Below, one piece after another: positions 1 through 9,575 of a stretch of 64,000 nucleotides of DNA. Location: assembly GCA_016748015.1 (NCBI GenBank), contig JAAOMT010000299.1, forward strand, positions 80,688-144,687. The letters are read 5' to 3'. Under the pieces are notes generated by a model. That model ran no database searches, was not told the DNA's origin, and worked only from the letters and a program-made list of their open reading frames with translations. The stretch's first letter is position 1. Every line of letters begins with the position of its first letter. The position numbers were made by a program, and so were the translations under genes. This DNA is from Geosiphon pyriformis. Taxonomy: Eukaryota > Glomeromycota > Glomeromycetes > Archaeosporales > Geosiphonaceae.

Positions 1-792
1 CTTAACTAGATGTTCTTTGAATTTTTTCAATAAATCTTTCGCCTCTTCTTCTTTGCGAGCATTGTATTGTAAGCCATTCCGAAAATGTTGACAAGTATCG
101 CATAAATCGGTTCTTGGACTCATGATTTGAATATAAGGCGTTAATTGGTGCCATAACTTGCGAAACGCATCGTATTTTAAAAATTTCAATGTGCTATCGT
201 TTTCAAGACCTGCAATAAAATCACGATAAACCGATTTGTAGCTCGTTTCAGCTGGCAAAAGTGTAAGCGATTGAGTAATGCGATTGACATTTCTACCAGG
301 ACTTGGTAGTCCATGAATTTCAGCATAGTTTTCGAGAAAATTTTTCACGGCGGTAGCAATGGTTATATCAATAGTTATTTTGGTTTTCCATCGCGGCACT
401 TTTTTTACATTACCATGAACACGCGATATTATACCATTCGTCGCCAAGTGATTTCTAACGTTTTCGAAGTGAGTGCGACCAATTCCCAACATATTGAGAT
501 ACGTTTTCTGACAAAGCGGCGTATTCCGATCTCAGTAGTAAAACGTTCGCTTATTAGTACGCGTTTTCTTTTTAAGACGTCGACTGGCAGTTATTTCTCC
601 ACCATTCATTGCTTTCAGCTGGGCCATTAAAAATATGTCTTGTTCGGATCTAGAGAGAGCGTGAAACGCCTCACGTAATTCAGCAAACTTCTCTCTCGGA
701 ATCATTTTTGAACAACCACAATTAAAACCTATCTCCAGGAAACGTATTGCTTTTTCGTATTCAGTCGAACCATTATAATTATAATTTTCCAT
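1..792 (-). pseudogene. Transposase-like gene, N-terminal part, one in-frame stop, runs off the left edge
   Basis: One minus-strand frame is open from ATG at 790-792 to the window edge except for a single TGA at 532-534 (just after KRTFYY). The encoded protein starts MENYNYNG, has a Cys pair (FNCGCS), a basic stretch (SRRLKKKTRTNK), then a helix-rich part with LCQKTYLNMLG, the HGN-xKKxPR signature, PGRNVNRIT, LLP and a CxxC in PRTDLCDTCQ. This motif order resembles a transposase-like family I know from animals and Glomeromycota; its catalytic part would lie beyond the edge. Related proteins, as I recall them, have Trp at the stop position, so TGG to TGA is the likely lesion (inference). Base composition is clearly richer in G+C than the retroelements to the right. 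Thirteen more in-frame codons precede the ATG, up to 831. It could be a live gene with one error, or a decaying copy. Confidence 0.6.
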
Positions 793-1106
793 ATACCTGA
801 TACGGGTAATCCTATATATTATTTTTAGCACTTTACGGTTAAATATGTGCAGTTATGGTAGATCATGTACTTGTCGTTAATTCAATTCATCTTTACAAAC
901 GTAATTGCTTTAGCAAGCAGAACATGTCAGTTTATTATTTTTGGCTATTGTTAGATTCCAAAGAACCAGCAAATTGATGGAAAGAGTGATTGCAAAAACA
1001 TTCTGTCTAACACTACTATCAAGCGATAGGTCAACCCAGAAGGAGGATACAGATTAGCCTTCCTACATTTTTCATAATTACAGGAGGATATACACTAACT
1101 GTATAT
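793..1106. other. Intergenic region, nothing recognised
   Basis: This stretch lies upstream of the minus-strand transposase-like gene and ends at the assembly gap. I see no ORF, RNA gene or repeat that can be supported, only two short AGGAGGATA direct repeats near 1041 and 1082. It may hold the promoter of the left pseudogene, but no clear TATA element stands out. Confidence 0.5.
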
Positions 1107-1635
1107 NNNNNNNNNNNNNNNNNNNNNNNNNNNNNNNNNNNNNNNNNNNNNNNNNNNNNNNNNNNNNNNNNNNNNNNNNNNNNNNNNNNNNNNNNNNNNN
1201 NNNNNNNNNNNNNNNNNNNNNNNNNNNNNNNNNNNNNNNNNNNNNNNNNNNNNNNNNNNNNNNNNNNNNNNNNNNNNNNNNNNNNNNNNNNNNNNNNNNN
1301 NNNNNNNNNNNNNNNNNNNNNNNNNNNNNNNNNNNNNNNNNNNNNNNNNNNNNNNNNNNNNNNNNNNNNNNNNNNNNNNNNNNNNNNNNNNNNNNNNNNN
1401 NNNNNNNNNNNNNNNNNNNNNNNNNNNNNNNNNNNNNNNNNNNNNNNNNNNNNNNNNNNNNNNNNNNNNNNNNNNNNNNNNNNNNNNNNNNNNNNNNNNN
1501 NNNNNNNNNNNNNNNNNNNNNNNNNNNNNNNNNNNNNNNNNNNNNNNNNNNNNNNNNNNNNNNNNNNNNNNNNNNNNNNNNNNNNNNNNNNNNNNNNNNN
1601 NNNNNNNNNNNNNNNNNNNNNNNNNNNNNNNNNNN
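1107..1635. other. Assembly gap of 529 N
   Basis: Run of N bases. Apparent ORFs across it are artefacts. The size may be an estimate by the assembler. Confidence 0.99.
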
Positions 1636-1762
1636 GGCAATCATTCAATGTCGTGTTCTCTATTCTGACATTGTAACAGCGTTCGAATATGCTCTCAATA
1701 AACGTGATACCACTTTGACCCTAATTTGTGTAGGAGACCAAACATAGAATGCATGCGACAAC

Positions 1763-1963
1763 AGCATTCAAACTATTCTCTCTCCGCTGCTCCTCTATTA
1801 ACCCATAACGTCTCTTTCTCCTTTGAAACGAGTTTATGTATAACCTAGCTCTGCTATGATTCAGCTCTGCCCCAACTAATAACGCCCAACTGCCTCTCTT
1901 GCAATATAGCACAAAACCAGTAACAGTATTCAAACTCTTCTCCCTGTTGCTCCTCTATCCTCC
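1763..1963. repeat. Two diverged direct copies of a ~43-bp segment
   Basis: The segment starting at 1763 (AACAGCATTCAAACTATTCT and onward through CTGCTCCTCTATTA) recurs from about 1921 with roughly five mismatches. The right copy lies inside the 85-codon minus-strand ORF and encodes its RIEEQQGEEFEY part; the left copy lies just beyond that ORF's stop. This suggests a partial tandem duplication of the 3' part of the small gene, the outer copy being decayed. Confidence 0.55.
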
Positions 1964-2111
1964 AATAAACGTGTGTTGCTTGCTTACCATGTGTTCTGCA
2001 GTATTCCTGGTATTTATTGTTTGCTTCCTCGTAGGTCGCATAGTCTTTACCATGTTTATACATGAACTCGTCTTTAGTCATAACTCTTGCGTCCACGTCT
2101 ATTGGGTCCAT
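1854..2111 (-). CDS. Small hypothetical protein, 85 aa
   Basis: The ORF runs from ATG at 2109-2111 to a stop at 1854. The product is hydrophilic and rich in Glu, Tyr and Lys (MDPIDVDARVMTKDEFMYKH at the start, then an alanine/glutamate-rich probable helix and an aromatic YCYWFC stretch). I recognise no family. Composition looks coding: it has mixed codons and much higher GC than the repeats downstream. The 5' flank on the minus strand holds a TATA-like ACGTATAAAC about 60 bp upstream, which would fit a short leader. The last 18 residues look less natural and the gene may really continue through an intron, since a diverged copy of its 3' part follows. It has no visible partner gene. Confidence 0.45.
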   Translation of the reverse strand: MDPIDVDARVMTKDEFMYKHGKDYATYEEANNKYQEYCRTHGKQATHVYWRIEEQQGEEFEYCYWFCAILQERQLGVISWGRAES

Positions 2112-2621
2112 GTCTTTCGTAGGAGTTTAGTGAATGATAAAAGAAGAGTCGCGCCCAACTCAGCCCTGTTTATACGTTTTACTTACACAAACATGTGATA
2201 ATTCTCCGTATTGAAGCGCCGAATCAACTATAGATCGGGAATCCTCCATGCTTTTGTCAGAGACAAAGGATAATGAAGACAAAGGGAAATCTCTTTTTTA
2301 CGCTTCTTTGCATATCACGTTATGGAACAATTAACAAATGGTTTAATTGTTTTATTGTATTCTGCTACTACTACGTAATGCAATTCTGTTTTTGGAAGTG
2401 AAGCAATTGTTTTTTACGTGTGTATTGTAACGAGTCGTATGATAATGGATAACTGAATTTGAATTGCAAAAAACAGTTACAACAATCGATTCTCTTTATT
2501 ACTCTCTTAAACAAAGTATGTACAGTACTTTTGCATATTATTATTATTACTTGAACAGTATATAAAGAATCATGGAAATTTGTCCCGATTATCGATAATT
2601 ATAAAGAACCAGATATTTGCT
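2112..2621. other. Intergenic AT-rich region
   Basis: No supported gene. The first ~80 bp probably carry the promoter/leader of the minus-strand 85-aa ORF. Beyond about 2290 the composition drops to the AT-rich level of the rest of the window. I see no LTR, PBS or tandem repeat here. Confidence 0.5.
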
Positions 2622-2921
2622 TTATGTTTCTAGTTTTCGTTTTTTTCTTGGTTCATTATAAGTTGGGGTTAATGTTCGTTTATTATTTATTATTTTTTGT
2701 TCTTGGTAAATTTCATAAATAATTTTTTCTTTATCTAGATACTTCTGGAGAGTTTGGGTATTGTTGATTTTAAAAACATATGGAGCAATTTTTTCTCCTT
2801 GGGCTTTTTTTAGTATGCTGTAATTCTTTGGTTCCATTGTGGACTTAATGTATATTAGTTTCATATTATATTTTTTATATAAAGATAATTCTATATTAAT
2901 CATATTATGGTTTATATGCAT
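2622..2921 (-). CDS. Hypothetical basic protein, 99 codons, C-terminal NLS-like motif
   Basis: Open frame from ATG at 2919-2921, with a more plausible start at the internal ATG at 2832-2834 (MEPKNYSILKKAQGEKIAPY). The C-terminus is strongly basic, NEPRKKRKLET, and resembles a monopartite nuclear localisation signal; a Glu/Lys-rich probable helix (LDKEKIIYEIYQEQK) precedes it. I do not recognise the family. It directly abuts the truncated left end of retroelement B1, so it may be the last exon of a gene cut by that insertion, or chance coding in AT-rich DNA. No RNA or homology evidence is visible. Confidence 0.3.
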   Translation of the reverse strand: MHINHNMINIELSLYKKYNMKLIYIKSTMEPKNYSILKKAQGEKIAPYVFKINNTQTLQKYLDKEKIIYEIYQEQKIINNKRTLTPTYNEPRKKRKLET

Positions 2922-2929
2922 TACATTCT

Positions 2930-3480
2930 GGTATCACACAACAACTCATGGATCAATTAGGTTGCCAAGTTGATTGTGCTGCCAGTGCCAGAATTATTAC
3001 TGCTAATGGAGTAACTAAGACTCTTATTAGTGAAATTGACGACTTTTTTTTTTGAAGTTAACAGCATTATCACACCAATCAAAGTTCTAGTAATAGAAGT
3101 TATGTAGTACCAAGCTCTTATTGGTAACAACTGGCTGTCCAAAACTAATATTATATTTAACTAAAACACCCAAGAGCTCCAGCTAACATTTAATGGTCAG
3201 CATATTCAAGTATCTGTTATCTGTAAACACTTTAAAGCTTTTTCAAAAGAGCAATTATTGATTGAATTGAAGAAAAAAAAACAAAAATCTATCTGGAAAG
3301 CCTATCAAGTTTTGTAAGCTAAAAACAAATACAATAAACTACTACTAATACTTACTTGGAATAAAAAAGAAAAAGAAAAAAAGAAAACAAACTTTAAATC
3401 ACCATTACCACAAAAAAAACAGCCAACAGCTAAAATATTTTATACTCAATACTGATACCAAGAAAACATCCATTTTATAT
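2930..3480 (+). pseudogene. Protease C-terminal part and linker remnant, B1
   Basis: Reads ITQQLMDQLGCQVD, then a strand-rich segment ending ALIGNNWLSKTN, typical of the end of the retropepsin domain in these elements (compare D2 QALVRNDWLQKAN). The catalytic DSG segment lies upstream of the truncation and is absent. Several stops follow in the Lys-rich linker. Not functional. Confidence 0.7.
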
Positions 3481-4370
3481 TCCACTTAGATATATTAATT
3501 ATAACAAAAAGCTTATATTCATAAGAGCTTAAATCTTGCCAAAAAAAAATACAAAGTGCATATTTGTTACTATTGTAAAGTGTATTACTAAGAATACTTT
3601 AGATATCCAAAATAACAAAAAAAATAAAACAATAAATTTTGTTTAGTTTATAGAAAAACTTTACTGAATAAAAAATTATAAAATGACATTTCTGGTTAAA
3701 AAAAAACATGTAATATATTATGCCAATACATAATTCTTATTAGCAACTGAGTAAGCAAAAAAATGTTTTTTAATATCATGTAAAACAGAGTTTTATTATA
3801 TTTAAATAATTATTCACATAACAAAGACAAAATCTGGTAAATAACAAATGCCAAAGTTAAAAGCACTTTATTTAATAAGATATTAACAATCAAAAACAAT
3901 CTACCAAAATTTGTTAAAACTATTCTTATTCCAAATTCAAATATTTTTGTTAATATTATAAGTAACCTAGAACAATTTCATAAACATTATTAAGATTTAA
4001 TATCTATACAAGAAGAACAAAAATAATATTTAGAGCAATTAAATACTAAATTCTATAAATATTGTCTAATTTTCAGTGATTTTAAATATTGTAATAATTG
4101 TGATCTCATTTACAATCCACTACTGTGCATAATCTATTTAATTTCCAAAAAAAAACTCCCAATTAACAGTTGTACTTCAAAATTAGAATCAAAACTTAAT
4201 TTCAATTCAAATTCTGACAATGATAACAATAATAATTCCAATATTATTTACAATAGCAATAATAATAACAGCAATTTTAATTTCAATAAAAACTCTAAAC
4301 AATATATTGTGCTTTTAAATCTCTTAATAAAGCAAGAACTTAAATAGTTTAGCAATAACAATAAAATATT

Positions 4371-4800
4371 ATGTCAAAATATATACATAATACTAATACA
4401 GAGTTTGATCTTAAATATTCCAGGAAAACTGCCATCAAATTGGAACTCTATTTATGCACCAACATAAATTTAAAATTAACACTAAAAATTTTAGCAATAA
4501 TAATAATACAATTAATATTTAGATCTAATTTAGCAAAAAAAAGATTAATATTAGAAAAGAAATAATTAATGCAGAATATATAAGAAATATTATTGCAATA
4601 TTACAAAATAAGTCGAAAAAAACATATACAATTAAACCAAATGAAAAAATAGCACAGACAATATTTCTGTCTCTGATAAAAATAACTCAATTAATATTAA
4701 TAAAAATAAAAGAAAAATTAGGGATAATAACAGAAAAAATAAATGAATTTAGATCTATAATTAAAATAAAAATACCAGTTAATATAATAAAAAAAACAAT
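4371..4800 (+). pseudogene. dUTPase-like domain remnant, B1
   Basis: A 64-codon open piece begins with the motif-1 region (TEFDLKYSRK) and runs into the motif-2 region (FRSNLAKK). A frame change near 4540 is followed by IAQTIFLSL, the motif-4 equivalent. The same module sits between protease and RT in B2, B3, B4, D1 and D2. Catalytic motif 3 is destroyed (INAEYIRNI, Asp replaced by Asn). Confidence 0.65.
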
Positions 4801-5439
4801 TAATTAGGAAGAAATTATCTTTACCTATTAATTAATTTTTATCTTATTATATAACCAATATATATTAGTTATTAAGAAAAAAGTAAAAGATTAACTCTAA
4901 ATTTTTGAAATAAATCTTATCATTTATAAGTCAAAAAAGATTGCTGTTACCAATTTCTATATACCAGCCAAAAACCATAAACACATTAAGATTCTAATAT
5001 ACAATACAATTAAAGATCCAATAGAAATACCAAATAGAACTATTATTAAATACTTAAGTATTAAAGTTAAAATCAAGTACCAACCATCATTCTAGATTTT
5101 TTATAACTATGTAAATATGTGGATATTATATTACAAGCCATTTTTAAACAAAAAAAATACTATTTTTTATAACCAAAACAATTGAAGCAAATAAACTTGG
5201 GAAACTTAGACTTATTTTAATATATGCAAATTAAGCTACTACTTAATAATTTCACTAATATTTTTGCAAGTAAAAACGAATTTGGCAGAACTAATATTAT
5301 TAAACACCAAATCAAAACTGGAAATACAATGTCAATTAAATAAAAAACATACTAAGTACTATCTGTTAGTTATAAAATTATTCATTAAAAAATCAACTAT
5401 ATATTAAACAATAAATTAATTTAATTATTAATGAGTTTA

Positions 5440-6422
5440 TGGTTATTACTACTAATATTTGTCTGGAAAAAAATGGAAAAATCCACTTTTGTATAGATTA
5501 TAAAAAACTTAACAGTATTACTTGTGAAAACAAATATCCAATTTTATAAATTCAAAAATTATTTAATGTTTTTAAAAAAAAATGGTTTTTTATATTGAAC
5601 TTAAACAGTAAATACTAACAAGTAGCTATAAATTCAGCTAATAAAAAGAAAACAGTATTTACTACTAAAAAAAAAACTTTGAATTTAATGTTATGTTTTT
5701 TGGCTTAACCAATGCTTTAGCCATTTTTTAACAGTTAATAGAAATTGTTTATACTGAATTATTATAGAAATCAGTAGTAGTTTACTTAAATAATACCAAC
5801 ATGTTTTCCAAAACATTTAATAATCATTTTCATCATCTTTAACAAGTGTTTAAGAGGTTAAAAAGAGCAAAATTAAAGTTAAATACCACAAAATGCTTCT
5901 TTGAAAAAACAGAATTCAAGTTTTTAGAACATATTGTAAGCAAAAATAACATAAAAACAAATTCAGACAAGATTGAAATAGTCAAAAACTTCCAGTTTTA
6001 ACCAATTTAACTGAATTAAAAACATTCTTGAAATTTGCTAAATATTATTGCTACTTTATTCAGAATTTTTCCAAAATAACTCAACTATTATATTAGTTTT
6101 AAGCAAAAAACACCAAATATGAATAGATTAAAAACAATAAAAAGCTTTTGATATATTAAGAAAAAAGCTTATTTAAGCTCCAATATTAATCTATTTAAAT
6201 TATAATAAACTATTTATTATTACAATAAATACATTAGACCAAGAATTGAGAACAGTACTATTACAAAAAAAATTGAATAGACAAGAATATTTAGTAGTAT
6301 ATGCCAGCTAAAGTTTAAGTTCAGCTGAAAAAAACTATAATATCTTAGTATTGGAACATTTAACTATTTATTGAATTATTATTAAATAAAAAAAATACTT
6401 AAGTCAAAAGTTTGATGTATAT
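5440..6422 (+). pseudogene. Reverse transcriptase and start of RNase H, B1 remnant
   Basis: Recognisable RT pieces include the VDY-box region, WLN at the position of FGLxN, VVYLNN at the YxDD box (both Asp lost) and LTELKTFLKFAKYY of the thumb/connection. An RNase H-like start follows. Stops are in most lines of translation. The frame is cut at 6422 by family-A insertion within RNase H (FDVY) and resumes at 17704 (NYKELIFI). Confidence 0.75.
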
Positions 6423-6506
6423 TGTTATGATTGAAATTTATACTTCTTATTAATTATTACATGTATTAGCCACTAATATCATATAAATTAGCCACTCTAT
6501 TTTTAG

Positions 6507-6607
6507 AAAATGATTATTGACCTAATTAATAATCTGATTGTTGACCTGATTATTAACCTGATTATTGACTTAATTATTGACCTAGTTGTTGACTTGATCA
6601 TTGACTA
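6507..6607 (+). repeat. Short tandem repeat (about 14-bp units) expanded in the 5' LTR of A
   Basis: About seven degenerate units of the type ATTATTGACCTGATT lie here. The corresponding place in the 3' LTR (about 17145-17175) has only two. It accounts for most of the length difference between the two LTRs (about 713 versus 641 bp) and lies just upstream of the TATA-like box, i.e. in U3. Confidence 0.8.
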
Positions 6608-6618
6608 CTTTTGATAGC

Positions 6619-6626
6619 TATATAAG
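6619..6626 (+). promoter_or_regulatory. TATA-like box in 5' LTR of A
   Basis: CTATATAAGTGATGAATTTC in the 5' LTR; the same element recurs at 17184-17190 in the 3' LTR. Position in the middle of the LTR fits the U3/R border. An AAATAAATAAAATAA stretch about 60 bp further could serve as polyadenylation signal. Confidence 0.5.
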
Positions 6627-6866
6627 TGATGAATTTCTTAGCTGTAAAAAAACATGTAAAAATTAAGGAAATCAAATAAATAAAATAATACTTTCATCTC
6701 AATTATTTTTTTATCGCTAATTTCCCTTTTCCTATCTTCAAATATCCGAATATCTTGGGATAAAAAATATTTGTTGGCCTTTATTCATCCTTTTTTTGAA
6801 ACATGTAATTACAGCATTTGAAGATTATTGAATAAAATGTGACTAAAGAGCACATCTGATATCTGA

Positions 6867-7764
6867 TGTTACAGGTGATTATTTGGAGTCTCAAATCAAA
6901 TAACAAATCCATAACTTAGTGCTTAATGTCTTAATTGATATCAATTGCTGAAAGTGTTATGGATCTGAAGGTTTTGGTTGAGTTCTTTGTATAAGAAACA
7001 GAGAGTTGATAATAATATTGCTGTTGTTAGTAAGTTGTTTCTTAAATTTTTTTTCAGCTTGATGGCCTGATTTATTTTGGCAGTTGTGCCCTTCTGGTAA
7101 GTTATCTGTTAATATATATAATTCTATCCTTATTTCTGAATCTTTATTAGGCTATCTGTGACATCAATAATTCAGCACTTTATCTTTAATCAATTAGTAA
7201 ACACAACACAATAAGAAAGAAGAAAAAAATAAAAAAAAGATAAAGAAAATAAGCCAAGGCATTTGCAAGTTAGTATTCTGTCAATAGCTATAATCAAGAG
7301 CTATTGTTCTAGTATGGTTAAGTATCAATTACTATTAACATAAAGTGTTGATAGTAGAGAGTAGATTGAGATAGTGAATAATTATTTATTAATATTTGTG
7401 GAAGAAAAGGTTGCTTAGATTAAATCTAAACTAAGAGGTCTTGAAAATTCTAATAATTATGACTTGTGAGTCTAATTGACTCTAAAAGTTCTACTAACTC
7501 TGAGTTTTTTTTACTAATTTTCTAGCTTCTGATACTACTGCTATATATACATAAATTTTATTGTATAAGATTCCTTGAATTCCTTAATTCTCTAGCCAGG
7601 AATTCTGTAATTCTGGAATCCTGCAATTCTTCATACAAAAATTCTGAAATTCCTGGAATCCTGCAATTTCTCTGAGAGGAATTTTGGAATTCCACTTTTA
7701 CTATGTTTATTCTAATTGGCTAATTTATGTATTAATATTTAATTCCTATATTCTATGAGTAATA
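6867..7764 (-). repeat. 3' LTR of element C (family B, GAATTCC subtype)
   Basis: Plus-strand ends are TGTTACAGGTGATTATTTGG and ...GAGTAATA. It carries several units of the ATCCTGGAATTCC minisatellite (about 7565-7700) and the TATATATAC box near 7543-7552. The inner flank on the minus strand, AAAGGAGAGAATAA, is the polypurine tract. Confidence 0.9.
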
Positions 7765-8403
7765 TTATTCTCTCCTTTAATATTAAGCTTCTGCAAAATC
7801 TTCTAAATCTCTCTTTTGTATTAATGTTGTTGCTGTAATTTTTATTGCTATTTGTAAATCTAATTTTATACATGATTGGGGTTTTTAACTATAGTGGTCT
7901 GTTCAAAATATCTATGTTCAAATCTTGCATCTGTATTATGTGTATGTTCAAACATAATGCCCTTATTATTATCACTGAATTTAGTTAATTCCTGCTCCAT
8001 TGTAAGATCTAGAAGCATGATATATTGTTTGGTGTTTAAAGTGGAGTTTGAATTGTTGTTGTCATTGTTGGTGGAGTTTGAATTATTGTTGTCATCATTA
8101 GTGGAGTTTAAATCAGAATTAAGTTCTGATTCTGATTTTTACTGATTGGCTTGTCTTCCTTGAAGTTCAAATATATGATGTATAGAAGTGGATTGTAATT
8201 TGAGGCTGTTAGGTGAGTTTTAATAATTTGTTGATCAATTTTGGTACTACTGATTCTCAAATTCCTTTTTCTTCTCTAAGTTTTTTTTGTATTGACACTT
8301 TTCCAATGCTGACTTTTGGCACAGAAGAAGGTAGTCTTTGTACAGGTAAGTATGAATCTGGGTAGTTTTTTTCTGGAATTCTTCTAATGGGTCTTAAAAT
8401 AAT
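7765..8403 (-). pseudogene. Fragment before/at the start of dUTPase and 3' end remnant, element C
   Basis: Minus-strand translation of about 7870-8150 gives an Asn/Ser-rich spacer followed by a stretch matching the start of the B dUTPase region (LTKFSDNNKGIMFEHTHNTD, compare B3 KWFSNNNKNIMPECVHDIDT). The homology stops at about 7870 and is joined to sequence next to the polypurine tract. Everything from dUTPase motif 2 to ORF3 has therefore been deleted. Plus-strand reading frames here are shadows. Confidence 0.6.
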
Positions 8404-8702
8404 CAGAGTTTTAACTTTTAACAAGTTTTATTAAAGGTAAGTTTCTTTTTACACTAGTAGGATTAGAATTTATTAGGTTTTAAATGTTCAGATTTTGAAC
8501 TATCGGGTCTTGAAGAATCGGAGTTTTAATGAGTTTTATTGAAGATAAGTTTCTTTATATGATAGTGGAGTTGAAATTATCAGGTTTTGAATAATTTTTC
8601 GAGTTTTTAATTTAATGAGTTTATTGAAGGTAAATTCTTTATATGATAGTGGAATTGAAATTATTGGATTTTAAATAATTTTCAGAGTTTTTAATTTAAC
8701 AA
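8404..8702 (-). repeat. Tandem repeat of ~83-116-bp units inside element C
   Basis: Three successive units begin with GAGTTTT(T)AA, continue with TTTATTGAAGGTAAGTTTCT and ATATGATAGTGGA(G/A)TTGAAAT, and end in a TTTTGAATAATTTTC-like stretch (starts near 8406, 8520 and 8600). A partial fourth unit starts near 8684. It lies between gag and the pre-dUTPase fragment, at the deletion site. Other B copies have no such array. Confidence 0.75.
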
Positions 8703-8729
8703 GTTTTTTTTTAATAAGTTTATCAATGA

Positions 8730-9500
8730 TAATTTTTGAATGTTCAGAGTTTTGATCATTCAGATTTTTCAGGGTTTGATTAACCAAAGTCTCAATTTTT
8801 GGATTTTTTAGGATTAGATTTTGTTTACTATTTTCCTGATTACTACTTTCCTCTTTCTCAGAGTCAATTATTTTTCAAGAACTAATGGCTCCGAAATCTG
8901 GTTGTGGTAATAGTGATCAAATTCTTGATAGCATTGAGGATTGCAATTTAAATCCTTTAAAGTAATTGCCATATGTTCTTAGTAACTCTGTTTTCTTTTG
9001 TTTACTTTGAAATAGGATTTTGTTCAATAGTATTGTTGCATTTGTGATGGACATGTCTGTTGATGTTATGTTGATAGTGCTTCCAGGTATGTAATAATAA
9101 GATGAATTGGCTGGTGAATCAAATCTTTGTTTCTTCTAAGTGGGTAGTTGGATTTGCTTTGGGGTTCCTACTGGTGTTTGTAGTCTTTTTTTTTCTTTGT
9201 CAGTAAATGTAATAGGAAATCTTTGTTTGGTGTATTTCTTAATTTTCCTGTTTATTTCTGTGATTAGTGATACAAATAAATAGTTTTGTAGAAGGGTAGT
9301 GCTTTGAAGTAGTTTACTGAAGAAATTGTTGAAGTTGGATTTTGGATCTCCTTAGCCTCTTAAATAATATACGATTCTTTTGTTGATGTAACAGTTGAAA
9401 GCTGATTCTGTTGGTCAACTATTATTTGTTAATCCAAGATGGGAGTAATAATGTTGGAATAAGGATTTTGCAAATCCCAAATGGTTTGTTCCTATTTTTT
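8730..9500 (-). pseudogene. Gag N-terminal remnant, element C
   Basis: Minus-strand translation matches the B gag start (IGTNHLGFAKSL, then the LASLITEINRKI-type helix, then a Pro/Asn/Gln-rich part) with stops and a frame change. The place where B4 and B2 have the conserved GTG after AAA is ATA here. The CCHC knuckle is absent. Confidence 0.6.
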
Positions 9501-9556
9501 TGGATTCTGTTATTGTTTGGATAGGGTTGTTGGTGCTAGTTCTCTGTAGGATTATA

Positions 9557-9573
9557 CCTCACAAGGAGCACCA
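9557..9573 (-). other. Primer binding site of element C
   Basis: On the minus strand TGGTGCTCCTTGTGAGG follows two bases after the LTR end. The same TGGTGCTC-type site follows the 5' LTR of B2 and D2, with variants in A, D1 and B4. It would pair with a tRNA ending in GAGCACCA; I cannot name the tRNA. Confidence 0.6.
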
Positions 9574-9575
9574 AA

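Larger units (their letters stand above)
2930..6422 (+). mobile_element. Family-B Ty3/Gypsy copy B1, left part (protease to RNase H), heavily decayed
   Basis: Homology to other B copies begins abruptly near 2930 with the end of the protease (compare B4 at 50925). It runs through the Cys-rich region (~3430-3860), the Asn/Ser-rich spacer (~4180-4330), dUTPase (~4370-4800), the pre-RT linker (~4860-5110), RT (~5440-6070) and RNase H (to 6422). LTR, PBS and gag are missing on the left, so this copy is 5'-truncated. Stops occur every few codons and CpG is nearly absent. It continues at 17704 after the family-A insertion. The junction is marked by ATAT at 6419-6422 and again at 17700-17703. Confidence 0.85.
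6423..6866 (+). repeat. 5' LTR of element A, first part
   Basis: Begins TGTTATGATTGAAATTTATA and matches the 3' LTR from 17059 over its length. It is cut at the CTGA target (6863-6866) by element C and resumes at 10466. It contains an expanded short tandem repeat (6507-6607) not seen in the 3' LTR, and a TATA-like box at 6619-6626. Confidence 0.9.

Noticed and set aside
313-630. 105-codon plus-strand frame
   Set aside because: Antisense shadow of the transposase-like pseudogene, whose minus-strand translation carries the conserved motifs.
1031-1648. Three long minus-strand frames of about 180-205 codons
   Set aside because: They are almost entirely N bases of the assembly gap; no sequence supports them.
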